Source: Actinomycetota bacterium
GTDB lineage: Bacteria > Actinomycetota > Acidimicrobiia > Acidimicrobiales > Ilumatobacteraceae
DNA length: 5,036 nt
Direction of reading: 5' to 3'
Assembly: GCA_009705865.1 (NCBI GenBank)
Contig: WLSJ01000116.1
Span: 1-5,036 of the forward strand
The translations under genes were made by a program, and so were the position numbers. Of the stretch, positions 1 to 5,036 are shown piece after piece. The notes below the pieces were generated by a model. It did not search any database and was not told where the DNA came from. It saw nothing but the letters and a program-made list of their open reading frames with translations. The first letter of the stretch is position 1, and each line of letters starts with the position of its first letter.

Positions 1-1
1 C

Positions 2-1501
2 ATGAACCAGCGCATTCGTCATTTAACCGTTGCACTGATCGTGTTGTTCGGAGTGCTTCTTGTACAGCTCACTAATTGGCAAGTAGTGCAACGCGATTCA
101 CTGGTAAGTGATTCCCGCAATAATCGTGTGACCGTGCGTGAGTTCGATACTCCACGTGGCGACATTATTACGGCTGATGGCGCAGTGATTGCGCAAACTC
201 TTCCTGTTGATATTGCGAATGGTTCCAGCAAATACAAATATCAGCGCACATACCCAAAGGGTGAACTGTTCGCCAACATCACTGGCTACTACACACTCGG
301 GTATGGCAGTACTCAACTAGAGCGCACACAGTCAGATGTGTTGGCCGGTACGACTGCGCAACAACAACTGGAAGCAACGGGCGGTTTGTTTTCGAAAGAA
401 GATGTGTCTGGCAGTGTGCGTGTAACGCTGCGCGCAGACTTGCAGGCAGCAGCAAAGAAGGCGCTAGGAAATCGCGAAGGGTCAGTTGTGGTTCTTGACC
501 CGAAGACCGGTGCGGTATTGGCCATGTATTCGAACCCGTCGTATGACCCGAACCTGATTGCATCACACAATGGCAACGTGGTGAACGAAGCATTGAATAC
601 GTTGCAAGCAGATGAAGCAAAACCATTGTTGGCCAACGCCTACCAAGAGCGCTACATGCCAGGATCAACATTCAAGATTGTCACCACCACCGTTGGTCTT
701 GAAACAGGAAAGATTGACATGATGAGCGTGTTCAAGAATGAACGCTCATGGTTGCCACCGAATACTAAGAAACCAATTCGTAACTACGGCAAAAAAGTAT
801 GTGGCGGAGACTTGGCCGAAGTGTTCCGACGCAGTTGCAATATTCCGTTTGCTCAAACTGCGGTTGCAATTGGCCCAGATCTCATGGTGAATGGTGCAAA
901 CAGATTCGGGTTTGATGAACGTGTTCCGTTTGATCTGCCTGGCGCAGCTGCCAGCACCTTTGGCGGTATCGCAGCTGACTTCGCAGATTCTTTGGCGCTA
1001 CTTGCAATTCACGGATTCGGCCAAGGCCAGGTGCAAGTGACTCCATTACATATGGCAATGATTGCTGGCAGCGTGGCAAATGGTGGCGTGATGATGAAGC
1101 CGCATGTCATAAATTCGACTGTTACCCACAACGGCACTGTCATGAGCACCACTTCACCTGAAGCATGGAAAACGCCAATGTCTCCCACGACAGCTGCGAC
1201 ACTGACGCAACTCATGATTGGCGTGGCACAAACGGGCACTGCCGCTTGTTGTTTGCAATTGAAGGGCGGCATTTCAGTTGCAGCAAAGACGGGAACAGCG
1301 CAATTGAATGCTGAAGGCGAAAAACAAAGATCTCATGCCTGGATCACTGCTTTTGCCCCTGCTGAAGCCCCGCGATTCGTTGTGTCTGTATTTATTAAAG
1401 GTGTGAACGATGCGGTGAGCGCCAGTACTGGTGGGCATTTGGCAGGTCCTGTAGCCCGCGATGTGCTGAATGCCGCATTGGCTCTGCCCATAGGGCAATA
1501 G
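2..1501 (+). CDS. pbpA: PbpA, class B penicillin-binding protein (peptidoglycan DD-transpeptidase)
   Basis: Membrane-anchored transpeptidase that crosslinks peptidoglycan stem peptides outside the membrane; actinobacterial PbpA acts in septal wall synthesis. The 499 residues match the family (about 490 in Mycobacterium). Visible parts: a hydrophobic N-terminal anchor at about residues 8-26; a short non-catalytic domain containing the PRGDI segment (51-55); then the transpeptidase domain from about 158. All three active-site motifs are present: STFK (222-225, nucleophile Ser222), SCN (278-280) and KTGT (429-432). C267 and C279 flank the active site and could form a disulfide. C416-C417 is an adjacent pair just before KTGT. 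The ATG at 2 fits because the short cytoplasmic tail before the anchor looks like that of other PbpA proteins; the ribosome-binding site lies outside the window. pknB follows after 27 nt, so cotranscription is likely. A general FtsI/PBP2 label is possible, but the PknB neighbour favours PbpA. Confidence 0.95.
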   Translation: MNQRIRHLTVALIVLFGVLLVQLTNWQVVQRDSLVSDSRNNRVTVREFDTPRGDIITADGAVIAQTLPVDIANGSSKYKYQRTYPKGELFANITGYYTLGYGSTQLERTQSDVLAGTTAQQQLEATGGLFSKEDVSGSVRVTLRADLQAAAKKALGNREGSVVVLDPKTGAVLAMYSNPSYDPNLIASHNGNVVNEALNTLQADEAKPLLANAYQERYMPGSTFKIVTTTVGLETGKIDMMSVFKNERSWLPPNTKKPIRNYGKKVCGGDLAEVFRRSCNIPFAQTAVAIGPDLMVNGANRFGFDERVPFDLPGAAASTFGGIAADFADSLALLAIHGFGQGQVQVTPLHMAMIAGSVANGGVMMKPHVINSTVTHNGTVMSTTSPEAWKTPMSPTTAATLTQLMIGVAQTGTAACCLQLKGGISVAAKTGTAQLNAEGEKQRSHAWITAFAPAEAPRFVVSVFIKGVNDAVSASTGGHLAGPVARDVLNAALALPIGQ

Positions 1502-1528
1502 CCAGCACAGGTAACCTCTAAGAGCCGT

Positions 1529-3496
1529 ATGTCGAATCAGAACCCCCAAGTCATTAACGAGCGCTACGAGATTTCTCGGCGCATTGGTCGCGGAGGCATG
1601 GCAGATGTGTTCCTGGCTCGTGACCTTTTGCTCGACCGTGACGTGGCGGTCAAAGTTCTCTTCCCTGAACACGCCGTTGACCCGAACTTTGTGGAACGTT
1701 TTCGCCGTGAGGCCCAGAGCGTTGCCGGGCTGAATCACCCGAACATCGTGGGTGTGTATGACTGGGGTCAAACCGGCAATACCTATTTCATGGCCATGGA
1801 GTTTGTGAAGGGTCGCACGTTGTCTGAAGCATTACGCCGCCAAGGCCGCATGACTTCAGTTTCAGCAGCTGGTGTTGGTGCAGCTATTGCCAATGCGTTG
1901 GCGTATGCGCACCGCAACAATGTGGTGCACCGCGACATTAAGCCCGCAAACATTTTGTTAGGCGAAGACGGTGCTATCAAAGTGGTGGACTTCGGTATTG
2001 CACGCGCACTTGATGCCGGTCACGAAGGCGGGCTAACACAAGACGGTGCTGTTATGGGTACCGCAACCTATTTCTCACCAGAACAAGCAAAAGGTGAAGG
2101 CCTTGATCTTCGTTCTGATCTGTATTCACTTGGTGTGGTGCTGTATGAACTTGTTGCGGGAAAGCCGCCTTTTGCTGGCGATTCAGCATTGGCTACTGCA
2201 TACAAACAAGTGAACGAAGCTGCACCACGTTTGCGCGACCTTGTTGCTGATGTTCCGTTGGCATTAGAGGCAATCATTGCTAAGTGCCTCACGAAGAATG
2301 CTGACATGCGATACAACAATGCAGAACAACTGCGCGATGATTTGCGCCGTTTCATGAACGGTGAACCAACACTTGCTGTTGATGAAGCCCGCGTACGTTC
2401 TGGCAAAGCACCGCTCGGCAATGCAAATCTTGACCAAGCAACAACAATGATGCCGTCTGTTGAAGGCGATTCTTCTGCAACTCAAGTGTTGCCGCGCACC
2501 ACTGTGATGCCTGCAACCATGGCACCAGTTGAAACATTGCCTGAATACGACGATGATCGACCAAGCAAGCGAAGCTATGTGATTGGTGCAGTGATTGCTG
2601 GCGTTGTCATTCTGGGTGGCATTATTTTCCTGATCTCCTCAATGGGTGGTGCGTCTGGCATCACAGTGCCAAACGTCAACGGCGTCACATGTGATGTTGC
2701 AAAACTGAAACTAGAAACTGCCAAGTTCACTGTGGCGCTAAACCCAGCAGACACTGTGTGCGATGCAACACATATTGTTTCTAGCCAAGTTCCTGCAGCA
2801 GGCGATGTTGCAAAAGAAGGCGAAGCAATCACGTTGGTGTTCCCTGTTGCGCAAGTTGAAGTGCCAGCGTTGCTTGGGCTGACAGCTGAAGCTGCACAAG
2901 CAGCGGTTGAAGGCGCCGGTTTTGTATTTGTCAAAGGCGCTGATGTGCTTGACAAGACATATGCAATTGGTCAAGTTGCTGTTCAGGCTCCCGCCGGAAA
3001 AACTTTGTTGGCAAAGGGACAAACAGTCACAGTCAATGTCTCTGGTGGTTCTGGTCAATTGGCAGTGCCCAATGTTGTGGTTGGTCAAACAACCGCAGCT
3101 GCGCAAACTTTCTTAACTGCAGAGCCATACAAATTTGTTGTCACTGTCACGCAAGAAGCAAGTGCCACCATTGCCAAAGGCCTTGTGATTCGTACTGATC
3201 CTGCGCAAGGAACATTGGTTGATGCTGCAACGCCGATCACCTTGTTTGTCTCAAGTGGCCCGGCACCTGTTGTGATGCCGAACGTCAAGGGCCAAACCGA
3301 AGCTGCTGCTCGTGATGCATTAACGAAACTTGGCCTCACCGCCACCGTTGAATATGTCGATGTGGCAGCAGGAAATGCAAGCATCGGCAAAGTGATTGCT
3401 CAAGACACCACTGCTGCCAGCATGGTGAACCCAGGCACGGCAGTTGTGTTAACAGTCGGCCGCGACTCCAGCACCACAGTCCCCCCCGCCGGCTAA
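1529..3496 (+). CDS. pknB: PknB-type transmembrane Ser/Thr protein kinase with four PASTA repeats
   Basis: Receptor-like kinase linking cell-wall state to growth and division by phosphorylating cytoplasmic and division proteins. Kinase domain about 13-277: glycine loop GRGGMADV (20-27), VAVK lysine K42, helix C E61, HRDIKPAN catalytic loop (134-141, base D136), DFG (154-156), activation-loop T170 and T178, and SPE (183-185). A Thr/Pro-rich linker (about 290-345) leads to one TM helix (about 349-371). Four extracellular PASTA repeats start at about 378, 443, 511 and 581, each opening with a VPxV-like motif. Domain order, repeat number and length (655 aa) match mycobacterial PknB (about 626 aa). 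The ATG start leaves 12 residues before the RYE that opens the kinase fold, as in relatives; a weak AGAG lies at 1521-1524. Oddities: Asp172 where M. tuberculosis PknB has phospho-Thr173, cysteines C388 and C411 in PASTA 1, and no pknA between pbpA and this gene. Confidence 0.96.
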   Translation: MSNQNPQVINERYEISRRIGRGGMADVFLARDLLLDRDVAVKVLFPEHAVDPNFVERFRREAQSVAGLNHPNIVGVYDWGQTGNTYFMAMEFVKGRTLSEALRRQGRMTSVSAAGVGAAIANALAYAHRNNVVHRDIKPANILLGEDGAIKVVDFGIARALDAGHEGGLTQDGAVMGTATYFSPEQAKGEGLDLRSDLYSLGVVLYELVAGKPPFAGDSALATAYKQVNEAAPRLRDLVADVPLALEAIIAKCLTKNADMRYNNAEQLRDDLRRFMNGEPTLAVDEARVRSGKAPLGNANLDQATTMMPSVEGDSSATQVLPRTTVMPATMAPVETLPEYDDDRPSKRSYVIGAVIAGVVILGGIIFLISSMGGASGITVPNVNGVTCDVAKLKLETAKFTVALNPADTVCDATHIVSSQVPAAGDVAKEGEAITLVFPVAQVEVPALLGLTAEAAQAAVEGAGFVFVKGADVLDKTYAIGQVAVQAPAGKTLLAKGQTVTVNVSGGSGQLAVPNVVVGQTTAAAQTFLTAEPYKFVVTVTQEASATIAKGLVIRTDPAQGTLVDAATPITLFVSSGPAPVVMPNVKGQTEAAARDALTKLGLTATVEYVDVAAGNASIGKVIAQDTTAASMVNPGTAVVLTVGRDSSTTVPPAG

Positions 3497-3503
3497 CCCC
3501 TCC

Positions 3504-3514
3504 CCCTATTAGGG
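3504..3514. repeat. Short perfect inverted repeat overlapping the RBS
   Basis: CCCTA-T-TAGGG is a perfect 5-bp inverted repeat around one central base, just before the CopG-like gene. It is too short and lacks a T-tract, so it is not a convincing intrinsic terminator. RHH proteins often bind short palindromes near their own start, so an autoregulatory operator is conceivable, but chance is a real alternative. Confidence 0.35.
3510..3514 (+). promoter_or_regulatory. Ribosome binding site of the CopG-like gene (decides start)
   Basis: TAGGG, with AGGG at 3511-3514, sits 7 nt before the ATG at 3522, which is good Shine-Dalgarno spacing. This favours that ATG over the in-frame GTG at 3516. The motif also forms the right half of the inverted repeat CCCTATTAGGG (3504-3514). 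Confidence 0.55.
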
Positions 3515-3521
3515 TGTGGCT

Positions 3522-3719
3522 ATGACATTACGACTCACAGACAAAGACCACGAGAGCCTCAAAGCCTGTGCCTCTTACCTTGGAATCTCTGTAGAAGATG
3601 CAGCAGGACAAGCGGTTCGTGAATACATCGAGCGCTTTGACAATCGTGCACGAATAGTTGGGGCTACAGACAATATTTTATCTGTTCATGCAGATGCGAT
3701 TGAGCGACTAGGTCAATAA
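3522..3719 (+). CDS. CopG-like ribbon-helix-helix protein, orphan antitoxin-type
   Basis: Small (65 aa) putative DNA-binding protein. The opening MTLRLTDKD is a typical RHH beta strand. It is followed by helix A (about 8-20), a GIS turn (21-23) and helix B (about 24-38, ending AVREYIER). RHH proteins dimerise and insert the paired strands into the DNA major groove. The acidic/amphipathic tail ending in AIERLGQ recalls CopG-like antitoxins that precede Doc/Fic-type toxins in actinobacteria, but no toxin follows; the next bases already hold the 3' end of a gene on the other strand. The start at 3522 is chosen because AGGG at 3511-3514 lies 7 nt upstream. An in-frame GTG at 3516 would leave only one base after AGGG. 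It lies 25 nt after pknB and is probably cotranscribed. Codon use seems slightly more AT-rich than its neighbours, which weakly suggests later acquisition. The exact function is unknown; a stand-alone regulator is equally possible. Confidence 0.8.
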   Translation: MTLRLTDKDHESLKACASYLGISVEDAAGQAVREYIERFDNRARIVGATDNILSVHADAIERLGQ

Positions 3720-3737
3720 CTTCACCAACAGAATTTC

Positions 3738-3971
3738 TTAATCACGATGGTCTCTGGCGTCTCCAATTGCGGTGAGCACAAAGTCATTGGGAACAAGCGG
3801 ACGGCGAAGATCTGCCGTTTGTTCGAAAACTTCTTCCCACGTCAAGGTGTTGGCAGATTCAGTAATGATCTGAGAAACATACTGTTCAAGTGTTAATCCG
3901 GATATTGCAGCACGTTGCTGCAACACATTGCGGATTTCAGGTGGAAGATTGCGAATCGAAATGCGCGACAT
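3738..3971 (-). CDS. FitA/VapB-like ribbon-helix-helix antitoxin-type protein, no adjacent toxin
   Basis: This 77-residue protein opens with SRISIRNLPPEIR, the typical start of FitA/VapB-like RHH antitoxins (SVTIRNLPDEVH-like). The beta strand (2-8) is followed by helix A (about 10-22) and helix B (about 27-38, LEQYVSQII). A linker and amphipathic helix (44-53, TWEEVFEQTA) lead to a charged tail ending DARDHRD. In the family this C-terminal part occupies the active site of a PIN-domain RNase toxin (VapC/FitB). Such a toxin normally starts within a few bases downstream on the same strand, but here only 18 nt separate the stop from the stop of the convergent CopG-like gene, so the toxin is absent. 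The start at 3971 is chosen by family alignment; an in-frame ATG at 4013 would add 14 residues (91 aa), and neither has a good RBS. It follows trpG by 80 nt (38 for the longer form) and may be read from the trpG transcript. Confidence 0.82.
   Translation of the reverse strand: MSRISIRNLPPEIRNVLQQRAAISGLTLEQYVSQIITESANTLTWEEVFEQTADLRRPLVPNDFVLTAIGDARDHRD
3905..3923. repeat. Perfect 8-bp inverted repeat inside the FitA/VapB-like gene
   Basis: TTGCAGCA (3905-3912), spacer CGT, then TGCTGCAA (3916-3923) forms a perfect 8-bp-arm hairpin. It lies inside codons for LQQRAA (residues 17-22) of the minus-strand RHH gene. Gln and Ala codons (CAG/CAA against GCT/GCA) make such symmetry easy to obtain by chance, so a regulatory role is only a possibility. 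Confidence 0.4.
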
Positions 3972-4051
3972 ATTTCCATTCTGATTTCGTTTCAGGGCAA
4001 ATGCAAGTGACATACCCCGATGTGTACCGACTAGCCAGCGGTTTGGCAGGG

Positions 4052-4627
4052 TTAGGCGCAGCGGCGAAGGAAGTTGCGCAATAGGTCGTGGCCTGATGCA
4101 GTCAAAATGCTTTCAGGGTGAAACTGCACGCCCTCTACATCGAAATCACGATGGCGAACTCCCATCACAATGCCGTCAGAAGTCTGTGCAGTCACCAACA
4201 AATGTTCTGGCATTGTTGCTGCGTCAATAACAAGCGAGTGATACCGCGTTGCTTCAAGCGGCGATGGCACACCTTCAAACACGCCAGTGTTGTTGTGCGT
4301 GATGAAAGAAGTTTTTCCGTGCATTAGTTCTGGTGCGCGCACAACATTGCCGCCATACACATGACCAATTGCTTGATGTCCTAAACACACACCAAACACA
4401 GGAACGGTTCCGGCGAATGCAGAAATGGCGTCGCAGATTATTCCGGCGTCTTCAGGGCGGCCAGGGCCAGGCGACAGCAACACGCCATCTGGTTCAAGAG
4501 CAATTGCTTCAGCAACCGTGATCTGATCGTTGCGCACCACGATGGGTTCAGCGCCCAGTTCACCGAGATATTGCACGATGTTGTAGACGAAGCTGTCGTA
4601 GCTATCAATTACTAGAACCCGTGTCAC
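4052..4627 (-). CDS. trpG: Glutamine amidotransferase subunit of anthranilate / aminodeoxychorismate synthase (TrpG/PabA type)
   Basis: Class I (triad) glutamine amidotransferase that hydrolyses glutamine and passes ammonia to the chorismate-binding partner TrpE (anthranilate, for tryptophan) and/or PabB (aminodeoxychorismate, for folate). The 191 residues are the usual length for a free-standing subunit. Motifs in order: IDSYDSF (7-13), LSPGPG (51-56), nucleophile-elbow GVCLGHQ (79-85, catalytic Cys81), HGK (103-105), RYHSLV (128-133) and GVQFHPES (166-173, catalytic His170 and Glu172). The triad is complete. The GTG start at 4627 gives MTRVLVIDSYDSF, matching the family N-terminus, with AGG (4638-4636) 8 nt upstream. 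Sequence alone cannot say whether it serves TrpE, PabB or both; neither partner is in view. It is divergent from crgA, and an RHH gene follows it. The same position beside pknB and crgA is seen in mycobacteria, where the gene is called trpG. Confidence 0.95.
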   Translation of the reverse strand: MTRVLVIDSYDSFVYNIVQYLGELGAEPIVVRNDQITVAEAIALEPDGVLLSPGPGRPEDAGIICDAISAFAGTVPVFGVCLGHQAIGHVYGGNVVRAPELMHGKTSFITHNNTGVFEGVPSPLEATRYHSLVIDAATMPEHLLVTAQTSDGIVMGVRHRDFDVEGVQFHPESILTASGHDLLRNFLRRCA

Positions 4628-4712
4628 CCCATAAGCCTGCCGTGTGAAAGGCCCTTTTGCGAAACGGATTACGCGTGCGTGTCTGTGGGCGTGGGCGTTC
4701 TACACTTGAGAC
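4628..4712. promoter_or_regulatory. Divergent trpG/crgA intergenic region
   Basis: These 85 bases separate two divergent start codons and must therefore hold, or overlap, promoters in both directions. On the plus side there is TACACT near crgA. On the minus side CGTAAT (4674-4669) is a weak -10 candidate for trpG without a clear -35. GTGGGC occurs twice in tandem at 4685-4696. I see no attenuator, T-box or Trp-leader peptide before trpG. Confidence 0.5.
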
Positions 4713-4715
4713 GTG
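4701..4715 (+). promoter_or_regulatory. Candidate -10 box and leaderless start of crgA
   Basis: TACACT at 4701-4706 resembles the sigma-70/SigA -10 hexamer. A transcript starting 7 nt after it would begin at G4713, the first base of the crgA GTG codon. No Shine-Dalgarno sequence precedes the GTG; the only purine run, GAG at 4708-4710, is 2 nt away. Leaderless mRNAs are common in Actinobacteria. No good -35 box is visible at the expected distance, so this is a moderate call. Confidence 0.4.
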
Positions 4716-5018
4716 GCAACTCAGAAGAAAAAAGGCGGACGCGTAACCCCGAAAGGCGGAAACAAGCCCGAGCATCATTTCGGCCATCACGACCCGTCGG
4801 TCAACGCCAGCAGTCGATGCGCCCCACCTGTTCCGGTCTATGAAAAGCACAGCGCGCCCTGGGTGCCAGTGCTGATGTTCGTCCTTCTTGGCCTTGGCGC
4901 CCTCGTGATCTTGTTCTATTACTTGGGTTTTGTTCCTGGTGGACGCAGCAACTGGTACCTAGCAGCAGGGCTTTCCTCGCTACTTGGCGGGTTGTACACA
5001 GCCACCAAATACCACTGA
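4713..5018 (+). CDS. crgA: CrgA, small membrane cell-division protein
   Basis: CrgA is an actinobacterial membrane protein that localises at the division site and interacts with divisome members (FtsZ, FtsQ, FtsI in mycobacteria), coordinating septum formation and wall synthesis. The 101 residues (93 in M. tuberculosis) show the family plan: a hydrophilic, basic cytoplasmic N-terminus (KKK at 5-7), TM helix 1 from WVPVLMF (about 50-72), a short PGGRSN loop (75-80), and TM helix 2 from WYLAAG (about 81-97) ending in a short basic tail. The NW at the start of helix 2 and the terminal TATKYH fit the family. The start is a GTG; no SD lies upstream, and a -10-like TACACT placed 7 nt ahead suggests leaderless translation. 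Position beside trpG and near pknB/pbpA is conserved in actinobacteria. The N-terminus carries HHFGHH (21-26), which I do not recall from other CrgA proteins. Confidence 0.93.
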   Translation: MATQKKKGGRVTPKGGNKPEHHFGHHDPSVNASSRCAPPVPVYEKHSAPWVPVLMFVLLGLGALVILFYYLGFVPGGRSNWYLAAGLSSLLGGLYTATKYH

Positions 5019-5036
5019 TACTGGTCGGTACACCCC

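Noticed and set aside
279..671. 130-codon minus-strand open frame inside pbpA
   Set aside because: It lies wholly antisense to the PbpA coding region and shows low-complexity shadow composition; no domain recognised.
1274..1771. 165-codon open frame on the minus strand across the pbpA-pknB junction
   Set aside because: It is antisense to two genes with intact catalytic motifs, has Cys/His/Arg-rich composition without recognisable domains, and has no supporting context.
3497..3521. Intrinsic terminator between pknB and the CopG-like gene
   Set aside because: The only symmetry is a 5-bp-arm palindrome with a one-base centre and no T-tract, so transcription probably continues.
3720..3737. Remnant of a toxin gene between the two RHH genes
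   Set aside because: Only 18 bases separate the two stops; there is no room for and no trace of a PIN or Doc/Fic coding sequence.
3972..4051. Hidden small gene or RNA between trpG and the FitA/VapB-like gene
   Set aside because: Besides the possible 14-codon N-terminal extension from the ATG at 4013, I saw no RBS-led frame, tRNA-like fold or clear promoter.
4118..4521. Two plus-strand open frames antisense to trpG
   Set aside because: They are mirrors of a gene with a complete Cys-His-Glu triad and have no family features.
4605..4850. Minus-strand open frame overlapping the 5' halves of crgA and trpG
   Set aside because: It would overlap both real genes and the divergent promoter region; its product has no recognisable features.

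Overview
The window looks like actinobacterial chromosome. It holds a cell-wall and division locus arranged like the mycobacterial rodA-pbpA-pknA-pknB / trpG / crgA region. The left edge starts one base before the pbpA start codon, so any pstP/rodA-type genes would lie upstream, out of view. G+C looks moderate by eye (about half), unlike high-GC Mycobacterium or Streptomyces. The CrgA N-terminus and the single PASTA kinase remind me of a moderate-GC aquatic Acidimicrobiia/Ilumatobacter-type lineage. That placement is inference from memory and is less secure than the phylum.

Layout: (1) 2-1501 (+), PbpA, a class B penicillin-binding transpeptidase. (2) 1529-3496 (+), a PknB-type Ser/Thr kinase with one TM segment and four extracellular PASTA repeats, 27 nt after pbpA. 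(3) 3522-3719 (+), a 65-residue CopG-like ribbon-helix-helix (RHH) protein, 25 nt after pknB. (4) 3738-3971 (-), a 77-residue FitA/VapB-like RHH antitoxin-type protein that converges on gene 3 with 18 nt between stop codons. (5) 4052-4627 (-), TrpG/PabA-type glutamine amidotransferase. (6) 4713-5018 (+), CrgA, a small two-TM division protein, divergent from trpG across 85 nt that must hold both promoters. No stretch over 300 bases lacks a gene, and I saw no RNA gene, mobile element or CRISPR array.

How the genes work together: PknB is expected to sense muropeptides or lipid II through its PASTA repeats and phosphorylate wall-synthesis and division proteins. PbpA crosslinks septal peptidoglycan, and CrgA helps recruit the division machinery. 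TrpG supplies ammonia for anthranilate and/or aminodeoxychorismate synthesis and is a conserved positional neighbour rather than a functional partner.

The unusual part is the middle. Where mycobacteria have pknB directly beside trpG, this genome has two tail-to-tail RHH genes that look like the antitoxin halves of two different toxin-antitoxin families, with no toxin beside either. No pknA and no homologue of the Rv0012-type gene between trpG and crgA are present.
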